Positions 8,286 through 16,169 of a stretch of DNA of 64,000 bases are shown here, one piece after another. The translations under genes were made by a program, and so were the position numbers. Source of the DNA: an uncultured Verrucomicrobiota bacterium. Its GTDB lineage: Bacteria; Verrucomicrobiota; Verrucomicrobiia; Opitutales; Opitutaceae. The DNA is taken from positions 1-64,000 of the forward strand of contig CAIUGM010000031.1 in NCBI GenBank assembly GCA_903898675.1. Reading direction: 5' to 3'. Below the pieces are notes generated by a model that saw only the letters and a list, made by a program, of their open reading frames with translations, did no database searches and was not told the DNA's origin. Position 1 is the first letter of the stretch. Each line of letters starts with the position of its first letter.

Positions 8286-9617
8286 TCAGTCCACCTCGCT
8301 GCTGTCGACGACGGCAAACATCAGGTCGGCCGAGGAAACCGGCTGGCCGTTGACGCTGCATTCCCCCTCGGCGCACGCGATGCTGCCGCGTACCTTGGTC
8401 ATCTTGACCTTGATGAGCAGCTGGTCGCCGGGCCGGACGGGCTTGCGCCACTTGACCTTGTCGCAGCTCATCAGGAGGGCGGTCTTGCCGTCCATGCTGG
8501 TGCGGCGGATCATGAGGATGCCGGCCGCCTGGGCCATGGCCTCGACCTGCATGACCCCCGGCATGACGGGGTTGCCGGGATAGTGGCCCTGGAAAAACGG
8601 CTCGTTGATCGTGACATTCTTGATGGCGGTCAGCTCGGTGTCGTTCATCTCCACCACGCGGTCGATCATCACGAACGGGTAGCGGTGCGGCAGCGTGTCG
8701 AGGACGCGCCGGATATCGAGGGTGGTCTCGGTGGCGAGCTCGGCCTTGGGCGCCACGGGCTTGGCGGGCTTCTTGCCGCCCTTTTTCCACGCCGTGTATT
8801 TCTCGAACAGGATCTTGGTGAGCTCGGCGTTGACCGCGTGGCCGGGCCGCGTCGCGACGATGTGCGCCTTCAGCGGCACGCCCAGCAGGAGGATGTCGCC
8901 GATGATATCGAGGATCTTGTGGCGCACAAACTCGTCGGCAAAGCGCAGCGGCTCCTTCGAGATGATCTTGTCGCCCTTGATGACGATGGCGCAGTCGAGG
9001 CTGCCGCCCTTGATCTTGCCCAGCTTGATCAGTTCCTCGATGTCCTCGTAGATCGTGAAGGTCCGCGCCGCCGCCACCTGCGCGATGTAGGTCTCGGGAT
9101 CGATCACCAGCGAGAGGTGCTGGGTGTGGATGCCCCGGTCGTCGGCGGACGTGCACGTGATCTTCAGGCCGTCGTAGGGCAAAGCGATGATCGAGGAGTT
9201 GCCGCGCGCGACCGAGACGGTGTCGGTGAGGGAAAAATATTCGCGGTCCGCGTCCTGCTCCACCGGCTCGCCCGACTGGATCAGTTGCACGAAGGGCCGC
9301 GCGGAACCGTCCATGATGGGCGGCTCGCTCGCGTCGATCTCGATGAGCAGGTTGTCGATGCCGCAGCCGTGCAGGGCGCTCAGCACATGCTCCACCGTGT
9401 GGAGCTTGGCGTGGCCCACCTGGATCGTGGTGGCGCGGACCAGGTCGGTGACCTGGTCAACGCGGGGCTTGAGCTCGGGATGGCCGTGCAGGTCCACGCG
9501 CCGGAACACGATGCCGTGATTCACGGGGGCGGGTTTAAAGGTCATGTGCACGGCGTCTCCAGTGTGCAGGGCGTTGCCCTTGATGGAGACCTCGCGCAGG
9601 AGGGAGCGCTGCTTCAT
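8286..9617 (-). CDS. lpxC-fabZ: Bifunctional LpxC deacetylase / FabZ dehydratase fusion
   Basis: A 443-residue fusion. Residues 1-275 are LpxC, the zinc UDP-3-O-acyl-GlcNAc deacetylase that commits to lipid [13 protein letters not shown] (73-84, zinc His), HKILDIIGD (233-241, zinc His and Asp) and the catalytic His in [11 protein letters not shown] Lys/Pro/Ala linker (about 278-298) leads into FabZ, 3-hydroxyacyl-ACP dehydratase: [13 protein letters not shown] and [20 protein letters not shown] with His345 and Glu359. Fusing the two links the fate of 3-hydroxyacyl-ACP between lipid A and phospholipids. Such fusions are known from Bacteroidota and related phyla. The ATG at 9617 begins the LpxC domain; the extension to 9776 is low-complexity. 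Confidence 0.96.
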   Translation of the reverse strand: MKQRSLLREVSIKGNALHTGDAVHMTFKPAPVNHGIVFRRVDLHGHPELKPRVDQVTDLVRATTIQVGHAKLHTVEHVLSALHGCGIDNLLIEIDASEPPIMDGSARPFVQLIQSGEPVEQDADREYFSLTDTVSVARGNSSIIALPYDGLKITCTSADDRGIHTQHLSLVIDPETYIAQVAAARTFTIYEDIEELIKLGKIKGGSLDCAIVIKGDKIISKEPLRFADEFVRHKILDIIGDILLLGVPLKAHIVATRPGHAVNAELTKILFEKYTAWKKGGKKPAKPVAPKAELATETTLDIRRVLDTLPHRYPFVMIDRVVEMNDTELTAIKNVTINEPFFQGHYPGNPVMPGVMQVEAMAQAAGILMIRRTSMDGKTALLMSCDKVKWRKPVRPGDQLLIKVKMTKVRGSIACAEGECSVNGQPVSSADLMFAVVDSSEVD

Positions 9618-9818
9618 GGGTATGTCGCGGCAGTGTCGGAAACCTCTTGGAAATGACAAGCTTGGAGATAAGCGGCCCGTTGCCTCCGGCCCGGGAAAAG
9701 CTCCCGCCGCCTCCGCGGGACAGCCCGGACCGGGGTTGCCCGGCGCCCCCGGCCCCCGCGCCGCCGCCGACCGCAAGAAGTGACCAGCAGACCCGGAAAA
9801 CTATTCTGGAGGACGAGG

Positions 9819-9848
9819 TTGACATCGCCGAAATCCCCTCGGTAATCC
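9819..9848 (+). promoter_or_regulatory. Candidate promoter of efp
   Basis: TTGACA at 9819-9824 and TAATCC at 9843-9848 are separated by 18 bp, forty bases before the EF-P start codon. The match is good for a housekeeping sigma factor. Confidence 0.5.
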
Positions 9849-9888
9849 TACCCCCTTACGTAACTAAAAACCTCCAACCGTATCCGTC

Positions 9889-10446
9889 ATGCCCGCAGCC
9901 AACGACCTCCGCAAAGGCCAAGTCATCAATTTCAACGGTGAGCCCCACCTCATCATGGAGACGCAGCACCGCACCCCGGGCAACCTGCGCGCCTTCGTCC
10001 AGGTCAAGATGCGCAACCTGCGCTACGGCAAGTCGCTCGAGCAGCGCTTCAACTCGCCCGATCACGTGGATGTTCTCCCCACCGACCGCCGCACACTGGA
10101 GTTCAGCTACGCCGACCGCGACACCTACTCGTTCATGGACCCGGAGAGCTTCGAGACCTTTGAGATCAACGCCGTCATGATCGGCGAGGCCAAGAACTTC
10201 CTCGTCGCGAACGGCAAGGCCGACGTGCTCTTCATCAACGAGGTGCCGGTCACCATCGACATCCCCTCCTCCGTCGTCCTCAAGATCACGGAGAGCTCCG
10301 AGGGCATCAAGGGCGACACCGCCAGCAACGTCCAGAAACCCGCAACTACGGAAACCGGGCTCGTGGTCCAGGTGCCGCTCTTCATCAAGTCCGGCGAGCT
10401 GATCAAGGTCAGCACCGCGGACGGCTCCTACCTCGGCCGCGCGTGA
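9889..10446 (+). CDS. efp: Translation elongation factor P
   Basis: A 185-residue three-domain EF-P: a KOW-like N-domain (NDLRKGQVINFNGEPH), an OB domain, and a C-terminal OB domain ending VPLFIKSGELIKVSTADGSY. It binds the ribosome between P and E sites to rescue polyproline stalls. The domain I loop reads TPGNLRAF: the residue at the position of E. coli Lys34 (in PGKGQAF) is Asn32, with Arg34 two residues later. So the EpmAB lysine-modification site is absent and the loop is not the EarP arginine type by simple alignment. A promoter and a strong terminator bracket the gene, which appears monocistronic. Confidence 0.97.
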   Translation: MPAANDLRKGQVINFNGEPHLIMETQHRTPGNLRAFVQVKMRNLRYGKSLEQRFNSPDHVDVLPTDRRTLEFSYADRDTYSFMDPESFETFEINAVMIGEAKNFLVANGKADVLFINEVPVTIDIPSSVVLKITESSEGIKGDTASNVQKPATTETGLVVQVPLFIKSGELIKVSTADGSYLGRA

Positions 10447-10491
10447 TCAGCGGCAAGCGATAAGCAAAAAGCTTTAAGCTCTTTTTCAGCG

Positions 10492-10519
10492 AGCCTGCGG
10501 TTGATCCGCAGGCTTTTTT
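10492..10519 (+). terminator. Rho-independent terminator of efp
   Basis: A perfect 9-bp stem AGCCTGCGG / CCGCAGGCT with a 5-nt loop is followed by a T6 run. It lies 46 bases after the efp stop codon. Confidence 0.9.
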
Positions 10520-10596
10520 GCGGGTGGAACGGGGCCCCAGCTTTTAGGCCGCACACCGACTTTCAAGCAGCTCCAGGGGGTAAGTTTTTGCAGCCA

Positions 10597-10690
10597 CCCC
10601 CGAGCCTGCGTTCCGCGCGCAACTTGGCACGACAAGAACGGGGCCGCAGGCACCGAACCAAACGTGGGCCCGTACTCGGCCGACCTCCAG
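10597..10690. repeat. Dispersed palindromic repeat, diverged copy C
   Basis: Shares several blocks with the copy at 6921-7080, in the same order: GAGC..GCGTTCCG, CGACAAGAACGGGGCCGCAG, AACGTGG and CGGCCGACC. It occupies the spacer between efp and the carbonic anhydrase gene. The outer arms are degraded. Confidence 0.6.
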
Positions 10691-10717
10691 GACTGCAAGC
10701 CCCGGGGTTATTCCAGC

Positions 10718-11389
10718 TTACCAAGGCGCGGTGGTGAAGCTACGGTCATTTACGGCCGCCAAGGCCGCCTGATAGGAGGCTTTCGCCTCCTCGAGGCTGC
10801 CAGCAGACATCTTCAGGTCGCGCAGCAGGCCGTCGCGCAGCCCGTAAATCCAGCCGTGCACGGTGAGTTCCTGGCCGCGCGTCCAGGCGTCCTGCACGAT
10901 GGTGGTCGAGGTGAGATTGGCCACCTGTTCGACCACGTTGAGTTCGCACAGCCGCGCGCTGCGCGCCGTGTCGTCAGGCAGGAGGTGCAGGCATTGCTGG
11001 TGCTTTTCCTGGACGTCACTGACATGCCGCAGCCAGTTGTCGGCGAGACCGACGCGTTCGCAGCGGATCACCTTGCCCACGCCGCCGCAGCCGTAGTGTC
11101 CGACCACCATGATGTGCTTCACCTTCAGGACATCGACCGCGAACTGGACGACCGACAGGCAGTTCAGGTCGGTGTGCACGACGACATTGGCGATGTTACG
11201 GTGCACAAACACCTCGCCGGGCAGCAGGCCGATGATCTCGTTAGCCGGCACCCGCGAGTCCGAGCAGCCGATCCAGAGGTACTCCGGACTCTGCTGACGG
11301 GAAAGTTTCTGGAAAAATTCCGGGTCGCGAGCCTTGATGGCCTCCGCCCAAGCATGGTTTTGCTCGAAGAGATTTTTCAGGCTGTGCAT
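10718..11389 (-). CDS. Beta-class carbonic anhydrase
   Basis: A 223-residue zinc enzyme interconverting CO2 and bicarbonate. The zinc ligands are visible in LWIGCSDSRVPANEI (Cys and the Asp-Arg dyad) and VVGHYGCGGV (His and Cys). FVHRNIANVV and the C-terminal LTVHGWIYGLRDGLL are also family hallmarks. The ATG at 11389 begins MHSLKNLFEQNHAWAEAI, the normal N-terminus; the extension to 11425 adds twelve unsupported residues. It lies downstream of a glyoxalase gene on the same strand, separated by 51 bases. Confidence 0.95.
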   Translation of the reverse strand: MHSLKNLFEQNHAWAEAIKARDPEFFQKLSRQQSPEYLWIGCSDSRVPANEIIGLLPGEVFVHRNIANVVVHTDLNCLSVVQFAVDVLKVKHIMVVGHYGCGGVGKVIRCERVGLADNWLRHVSDVQEKHQQCLHLLPDDTARSARLCELNVVEQVANLTSTTIVQDAWTRGQELTVHGWIYGLRDGLLRDLKMSAGSLEEAKASYQAALAAVNDRSFTTAPW

Positions 11390-11440
11390 GCCGGCGAGAT
11401 TTGGCGGGTTGCGACGGTTGTCCACCCCGGAATGCCGGGG

Positions 11441-11863
11441 TTAGAGTTGCAGGCTCTGCGGCGTGTATTCCATCAGTTCGATGGCGTTGCCGTCGGGATC
11501 CTTGAGCCAGGCCTGCTTCGAGTGGTCCATGCCGACGCGAGTCGGCGTGACCTCGACGCCTGCCGCCGTGAGCTGCGCGCAGAATTCCTCAAGGCCGGTG
11601 ACCTCAAGGCAGAAATGATTGTAGTGCACGCCCTCGTTGGGCCCGAGCCGGCCGCCGGGCCCACCCCATTGTTTGGCTGCGCCAGCGTGGTCGAAGATCT
11701 CAACAAAGGTCGTGTGGCCCGCCGCGAAGTAATACCCGAAGGTTGTCCCGTCGTCATGCTGCAGCCCGAACTTCACCGACAGGCCCAGCACGTCACGGTA
11801 GAACGCAAGCATCGCCGGAAGTTGGTGGGTGCGAAGGCAGAGATGTCCGAGGCGGGTAATCAT
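11441..11863 (-). CDS. Lactoylglutathione lyase / VOC-family glyoxalase
   Basis: A 140-residue vicinal-oxygen-chelate protein of the GloA type. It starts RLGHLCLRTHQLPAMLAFYRDVLGL, with His as a metal ligand, and has GTTFGYYFAAGHTTFVEIFDHAG in the first half. The second half contains VHYNHFCLEVTGLEEF (His) and WLKDPDGNAIELMEYTP (Glu). The ordinary glyoxalase role is methylglyoxal detoxification, but VOC members are diverse and substrate is not certain. It appears co-oriented with the rRNA methyltransferase upstream and the carbonic anhydrase downstream. Confidence 0.85.
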   Translation of the reverse strand: MITRLGHLCLRTHQLPAMLAFYRDVLGLSVKFGLQHDDGTTFGYYFAAGHTTFVEIFDHAGAAKQWGGPGGRLGPNEGVHYNHFCLEVTGLEEFCAQLTAAGVEVTPTRVGMDHSKQAWLKDPDGNAIELMEYTPQSLQL

Positions 11864-11914
11864 GACGGCGAAACCAACACTAAGTTTTTAATCAGGACAA
11901 GGCCGCTCAGGCAA

Positions 11915-13180
11915 TCAAACCACCCGCGCCCACAGCACCTTGAGGTACCGGCTTTCGGGGCAGTTGGAATACACCGGATGATCAATGCCGGGACCGGTGC
12001 GGTCGAAGAATTGCAGGCGGCGGTTGAGGCGGTGCGTGCCCTTGATGACGCATTCCTCGAAGGTCTCCAGTGACACGAGACCCGAGCAGGAGCAGGTGAC
12101 GAACAAGCCGCCGGGCTTCACCAGGCTGGCGGCAATCTGGTTCAGGTCGGCGTATTTCCGCATCCCCTCGGCGGCGCCGGCGGGCTCGCGGGTCATCACG
12201 AACTTCGGTGGATCGCACATGACGGCATCGAACTGCTCGCCGTTCTTCTGCATCTGCCGCGCGTACGCAAAGGCGTCGGTGTGCACCCACTTGAGCTTGT
12301 TGGGCGAAATCTGGTTGAGGTTGGCGTTGCGGCGGCCTTGCGCGATGACGGCCTCGTCGAGATCGACGGCGATCACCTCGGCCGCGCCGCCAAGCACGGC
12401 ATTGATCGAAAACCCGCCGGTGTAGCTGCAAAGATCGAGCACGCGTGCGCCCTTGACGAGCGTGCCGAAGCGCCGGCGGTTGTCGCGCTGGTCGCAGAAG
12501 AAACCGGTCTTGTGCCCCTCGGCGAAATCCACCTCGTACCGCACGCCGTGCTCGCGGATCTTCACCTTGTCGGGCGCACTCGCGGTGAGCTCCTTCATCA
12601 TCGACGGCTTGATGCCCTCGAGGCTGCCGAGGTCGTGGTCCACGTGGACCCGGACGTGCTTCGTCCCGAGCAGCTCGTGCAGCAGCGGCAGGAAGCGCGG
12701 CAGCCGCAGGAACATGCCGAGGCTGTAAACATCGCAGTACAGCACGTCGGCGTAACGGTCGATGGTCAGCCCGCTCAGGCCGTCGCCGTCGGAGTTGATG
12801 ACGCGGTACGCGTCGGTCTCGGCGTCGAGCCGGAACATGTCCTTGCGCAGCGCGACCGCGCGACGGATCGCCGTTTCGAAATATTCCTCGCCGAGCGGCT
12901 CGCTGGAGTGGACGACGACGCGCAGCGGCATCTTCGCGCGGGGATTGAACAGGCCGGTGCCGACCCGGTGACCGAACTTGTCGTAGACCGAGACCAGATC
13001 CCCGGGCCGGGCGTCGCGCGACACCTCGCCGAGCATGCGCGGAAAAATCGCCGGCTGAAAGCTGACGAACTTGAGTTGCGCCCACGGCTTCGACCACAGG
13101 GCCTGGTCGAGTGGTTCGCCCAACTCGGCGCGGCCGGGGGAGATCGGAGTTTTTTCAGCGGCTTCGGGCGCGTCGGACAT
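11915..13180 (-). CDS. Class I SAM-dependent rRNA methyltransferase (RlmI-like)
   Basis: A 421-residue protein with an N-terminal PUA-type RNA-binding domain (FPRMLGEVSRDARPGDLVSVYDKFG), a central EEYFETAIRRAVALR region, and a C-terminal Rossmann methyltransferase: LDLCSYTGGFSINAVLGGA (SAM motif I), DAVMCDPPKFV (catalytic DPPK) and VTCSCSG. This is the RlmI/RlmK-type 23S rRNA cytosine-5 methyltransferase family; the precise target base is inferred. The start ATG at 13180 gives MSDAPEAAEKTP; the extension to 13216 is not required. It is preceded by a terminator for the upstream small gene and a REPIN. Confidence 0.88.
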   Translation of the reverse strand: MSDAPEAAEKTPISPGRAELGEPLDQALWSKPWAQLKFVSFQPAIFPRMLGEVSRDARPGDLVSVYDKFGHRVGTGLFNPRAKMPLRVVVHSSEPLGEEYFETAIRRAVALRKDMFRLDAETDAYRVINSDGDGLSGLTIDRYADVLYCDVYSLGMFLRLPRFLPLLHELLGTKHVRVHVDHDLGSLEGIKPSMMKELTASAPDKVKIREHGVRYEVDFAEGHKTGFFCDQRDNRRRFGTLVKGARVLDLCSYTGGFSINAVLGGAAEVIAVDLDEAVIAQGRRNANLNQISPNKLKWVHTDAFAYARQMQKNGEQFDAVMCDPPKFVMTREPAGAAEGMRKYADLNQIAASLVKPGGLFVTCSCSGLVSLETFEECVIKGTHRLNRRLQFFDRTGPGIDHPVYSNCPESRYLKVLWARVV

Positions 13181-13215
13181 CCCGGCAATCAAGAGCGTGC
13201 GCCCGGACGGAGCCA

Positions 13216-13245
13216 AACAAAAAGACCGGCCGCCTTTGGCCGGTC
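13216..13245 (-). terminator. Rho-independent terminator after the PLDc_N gene
   Basis: Stem GACCGGCC / GGCCGGTC with a 6-nt loop (13224-13245). On the minus strand it is followed by CTTTTTGTTT. It separates the small membrane protein gene from the methyltransferase gene downstream. Confidence 0.7.
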
Positions 13246-13250
13246 GGTGC

Positions 13251-13312
13251 TGTGGGAGCGAGCTTGCTCGCGACTGAGGATGTGCGGTGTCGCGAGCAAG
13301 CTCGCTCCCACA
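13251..13312. repeat. REPIN with perfect 23-bp inverted arms (GCGAGCTTGCTCGC core)
   Basis: Two 23-bp arms (13251-13273 and 13290-13312) are perfect reverse complements, separated by 16 bp. Each arm begins TGTGGGAGC and contains the palindrome GCGAGCTTGCTCGC. This is REPIN architecture (two inverted REP sequences). The same core is familiar to me from gammaproteobacterial REPs. Confidence 0.9.
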
Positions 13313-13339
13313 TTAGGCCAGTCCAGAGAAAGCAGCCGG

Positions 13340-13519
13340 TTAAATCGCCCGGGAGCGGCCGAGCAGGAAGTAGAGGATCGAACCGAGAAATGGCAGCAGG
13401 ATGATCACGATGATCCAGACAACCTTGTTGGGACTGTTACCGCGGATGCAGTCCACCAAGGCCACGATCCAGAGGATGAACCAGATGACGGAGATGAGAT
13501 AATTTAGGTTGGTATTCAT
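13340..13519 (-). CDS. PLDc_N-domain small membrane protein
   Basis: A 59-residue protein with two hydrophobic helices: NYLISVIWFILWIVALVDCI, then a short loop NSPNKVVW and IIVIILLPFLGSILYFLLGR. This matches the phospholipase D nuclease N-terminal (PLDc_N) domain, which occurs alone as a small membrane protein or fused to cardiolipin synthases. Function as a stand-alone protein is unknown. The ATG at 13519 gives a compact protein; an extension to 13552 adds eleven residues. A terminator follows. Confidence 0.8.
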   Translation of the reverse strand: MNTNLNYLISVIWFILWIVALVDCIRGNSPNKVVWIIVIILLPFLGSILYFLLGRSRAI

Positions 13520-13620
13520 GGGGGCGATGGGAGGGAACGGGTTGTTCTGCAATTAAGACCGATTTTCCCGCGAGGGGGTTCCCCTAAAATCGTGGCGGCC
13601 GCACCGTGGACCCGGACCGA

Positions 13621-14679
13621 TCACTTCCAGGCGGCCAGCACCTCCGCAACCGGCGGCCAGTCCGCGATACGATCCATGGTGGTTTTTCCCCAGACCGTGG
13701 AAAGAAACCCCACAACATGTGCGTTCTGCTGCCGGCGGCAATAGGCACTGAAAGCCTGCGCATTTTCCAACGGCTGCCAGCCCGACGGCCAGACCCTGAA
13801 ACCCTTGCCGAGAAGGAGCGGTACCGAGGGGTAGGCCGCTTGCTTTTCATAATGCCAGTCACAGATAACGATGTCCTTGGGTATCAAGTCGACGGCACCT
13901 GCGGTGCCGTTCTTCGCGTACTCCCATTCGCCGCCGTTCAGTGCCGCAGCGTCCAGCAGACGATCGCCCCACATCAGCATCTCCAGGTGTCGCTGTCCGA
14001 CGATGTGCCCGTGCAGATCATTCACCGCCCGCGCGAACAGCCTGGCCGGGTCACCGCCGCGGCAGCGCGGGCAGTGATCGGAGGCGATCAGGAACACCTC
14101 GTCCATGCCGACGTGAAACGCATCCGCCTCGAAGGCCTGAGCCAACTCGTCGATCAGGTCGAACACCACGGCGTTGACGCCGGGATGCTGGGGACACCAG
14201 CTGCGGCAATAGATACCGGCGTTGTCTGGAAAAAACCCGGGGGTCTCGTCAAACTCCGGATGCTTGGCCAGCAAGGCCATGGTCTTCTTGCTCCACGACT
14301 GATGACCGAGGCAATCCAACTCCGGGATCAGCCGGATGCCGGCTTGGCGGGCGGCCGCCGCGAGCCGGTGCGCGCGCGCGGCCGTGACGCCCGTGGCGGC
14401 ATTGAGTTCGGGATGCGAGCTGAAGACAAAGTTGTAGCCCACTTCCAGGATCAACGTATTGACCCCGGCCGCGGCCAGCCGCGGCAGCTGTTCCTGGAGT
14501 ATCACGATATCCGCATCGCCGTTGATCAACAGGTGCAAACCCCGCCAGACAGGTTGGCGGGCGCGCCCGGGTTCCGGTTCCGTGACCGGCGGCCGGTTCG
14601 TCGCGACAGGCCGGGCGGACAGGCAGCCGCCCAGCAGGAGCAGGGAAATTCCGGCGCAGGTGGCCGCGATTATCTTCAT
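13621..14679 (-). CDS. GH20-like lipoprotein (beta-hexosaminidase family)
   Basis: A 352-residue protein with a lipoprotein signal peptide: SLLLLGGCLSARP gives Cys19 in a lipobox. The body is a TIM-barrel resembling glycoside hydrolase family 20: NTLILEVGYNF, GIRLIPELDCLGHQSW and DAFHVGMDEVFLI, whose Asp-Glu pair matches the GH20 substrate-assisted catalytic pair (usually HIGGDE). The ending WGKTTMDRIADWPP lies in the barrel. Membrane-anchored, probably periplasmic or surface exposed, cleaving terminal N-acetylhexosamines. It starts five bases after the stop of the acetyltransferase-like gene, so the two likely form an operon. The position of the catalytic pair is seen; substrate is inferred. 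Confidence 0.78.
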   Translation of the reverse strand: MKIIAATCAGISLLLLGGCLSARPVATNRPPVTEPEPGRARQPVWRGLHLLINGDADIVILQEQLPRLAAAGVNTLILEVGYNFVFSSHPELNAATGVTAARAHRLAAAARQAGIRLIPELDCLGHQSWSKKTMALLAKHPEFDETPGFFPDNAGIYCRSWCPQHPGVNAVVFDLIDELAQAFEADAFHVGMDEVFLIASDHCPRCRGGDPARLFARAVNDLHGHIVGQRHLEMLMWGDRLLDAAALNGGEWEYAKNGTAGAVDLIPKDIVICDWHYEKQAAYPSVPLLLGKGFRVWPSGWQPLENAQAFSAYCRRQQNAHVVGFLSTVWGKTTMDRIADWPPVAEVLAAWK

Positions 14680-14684
14680 TTGCT

Positions 14685-15965
14685 TCAGATTTTCAGCCGG
14701 AAACCGGCACGATTCAGGGCCACCGTTGCGCCGAGCAGAGCTGCGGCGCAAACCACCGAGCGGGCGATCGCCGGGAAGAGCGTAGGCCCGGCCAGCGCGG
14801 CGTACCAGCCGCCGAGACCGGACAGATCCAGTGCAGACGGGAGCATTTCGGAGAGCAAATACGCGAGCAGTACGTTTTGGCCGGTGACCGCGAGGATCCG
14901 GGTGAGCGGGGTGCCCGGCCCGACATCGGCCAACCAGTAAAACAGTAGCCAAACCGCCGCGGTGATGGCGCAGGCCCAGAGGCACCAGGAGGGGGTCGCA
15001 CTGTTTTTGCTGATCCCATAGAGTCCGTTTAGGAGCCACGCGGCCAGGGCAGTGCCGGCGATGAACCACAGCGTGAAGCGCACCCGGGCGGCCACGCTGG
15101 CGACATCCGTGGAAAGCAGCATCGCCCCAAGCAGCACGCCGCCGACGGCAATGGCCGCTTGCGAACCGAGCGTAGCCCCAAAACCCACATGGCGTGCCAG
15201 CCAGCAACCATCGAACGCACCGGTCTGGTCGGCGGGATACAGACAAAACAATAGCACCACGCTCGCGAGCAGGGCCGTGCGATTGCCGCGAAAGACCAGG
15301 AAAATGACCATGGCCATACCATATGCCCAGCCGATGAGGCCGAGGATACCCCACCACTCGTGATGCAGCGTGAACGGCGCCAAGGTGATGATACGATGTC
15401 CGTCAGGGCCGACAAAAACGAAGGCGAGCACCCCCAACGCCACGCACCCCATCAGCCGCAATATCACGGAGATCGTCCGCCAACGCGGCGCGTCAGGGGC
15501 AGCCGGACCACCCGGACGAATCTCGCAGAAGGCCGCGAGGGCGGATAGGTACATGAGAGTGGACCAAAGGGCGGCCGCACAGCCGGTTTTCGCCGGATCA
15601 GGCGCCTCATTGACCATCAGGACTCCGACGACGAGCAATGACAGCATACGACCAAACGCACCACGGATGATTTTCCACAGCGATCCGTGCCTGCGCAACT
15701 GGGCTCCAAGGGCAAACGGGATGGACATGCCCATGATAAAAATAAACGCCGGGAAAACCAGGTCCACAAACGTCATGCCGCTGCCGCTACGATGCCGTTC
15801 ACTAAAATGTACCATCCAGTCCGGCACGATATCACCCGCCCCGGACAGGTCGTTCACAAAAATCATCAGGAACATGACGAAGCCGCGCAGAGCATCGATG
15901 GAAACGATGCGCCCGGGCCCGGAGGCCGAGACGGGAACAGCGGCGGACGATAAGGTCGGGGTCAC
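14685..15965 (-). CDS. HGSNAT-like multi-pass acetyltransferase (DUF5009 type)
   Basis: A 426-residue protein with about ten to eleven membrane helices. The N-terminus RIVSIDALRGFVMFLMIFVND and FPAFIFIMGMSIPFALG are hallmarks of the heparan-alpha-glucosaminide N-acetyltransferase / DUF5009 / YeiB-like family. Members transfer acetyl groups across the membrane to glucosamine or related sugars. The neighbouring GH20-like lipoprotein would release N-acetylhexosamines, so the pair looks like a glycan-processing unit. The start is GTG at 15965. The next gene upstream (the phosphorylase) is separated by a terminator. Confidence 0.8.
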   Translation of the reverse strand: MTPTLSSAAVPVSASGPGRIVSIDALRGFVMFLMIFVNDLSGAGDIVPDWMVHFSERHRSGSGMTFVDLVFPAFIFIMGMSIPFALGAQLRRHGSLWKIIRGAFGRMLSLLVVGVLMVNEAPDPAKTGCAAALWSTLMYLSALAAFCEIRPGGPAAPDAPRWRTISVILRLMGCVALGVLAFVFVGPDGHRIITLAPFTLHHEWWGILGLIGWAYGMAMVIFLVFRGNRTALLASVVLLFCLYPADQTGAFDGCWLARHVGFGATLGSQAAIAVGGVLLGAMLLSTDVASVAARVRFTLWFIAGTALAAWLLNGLYGISKNSATPSWCLWACAITAAVWLLFYWLADVGPGTPLTRILAVTGQNVLLAYLLSEMLPSALDLSGLGGWYAALAGPTLFPAIARSVVCAAALLGATVALNRAGFRLKI

Positions 15966-16110
15966 TAGAAAAATGCCGTCAATGGGCCAGCTTCTTTACG
16001 AATATGGCGGCGGCCGGATTTTTACTCAAGGGAATTGCCCCGGGGAACGGGTTGGGTGGGAAACGCAGGGGACCCTGACGCCAGCCTCGGGAATCGGCCC
16101 CACTGCAAAT

Positions 16111-16139
16111 AAAAAAGCCGACCGTCATCCGGTCGGCTT
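16111..16139 (-). terminator. Rho-independent terminator after the pyrimidine phosphorylase
   Basis: On the minus strand, stem AAGCCGACCG / CGGTCGGCTT with a 5-nt loop runs into a T6 tract (plus-strand A6 at 16111-16116). It lies about 30 bases after the phosphorylase stop codon. Confidence 0.9.
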
Positions 16140-16169
16140 GGGCTGGCGGGGGCCTCGCGTTTGTTCCAC

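Noticed and set aside
7547-9656. Long + strand open frames antisense to lpxA and lpxC-fabZ
   Set aside because: No domain motifs and amino-acid composition biased to Asp, Val and His. The minus-strand genes are unambiguous.
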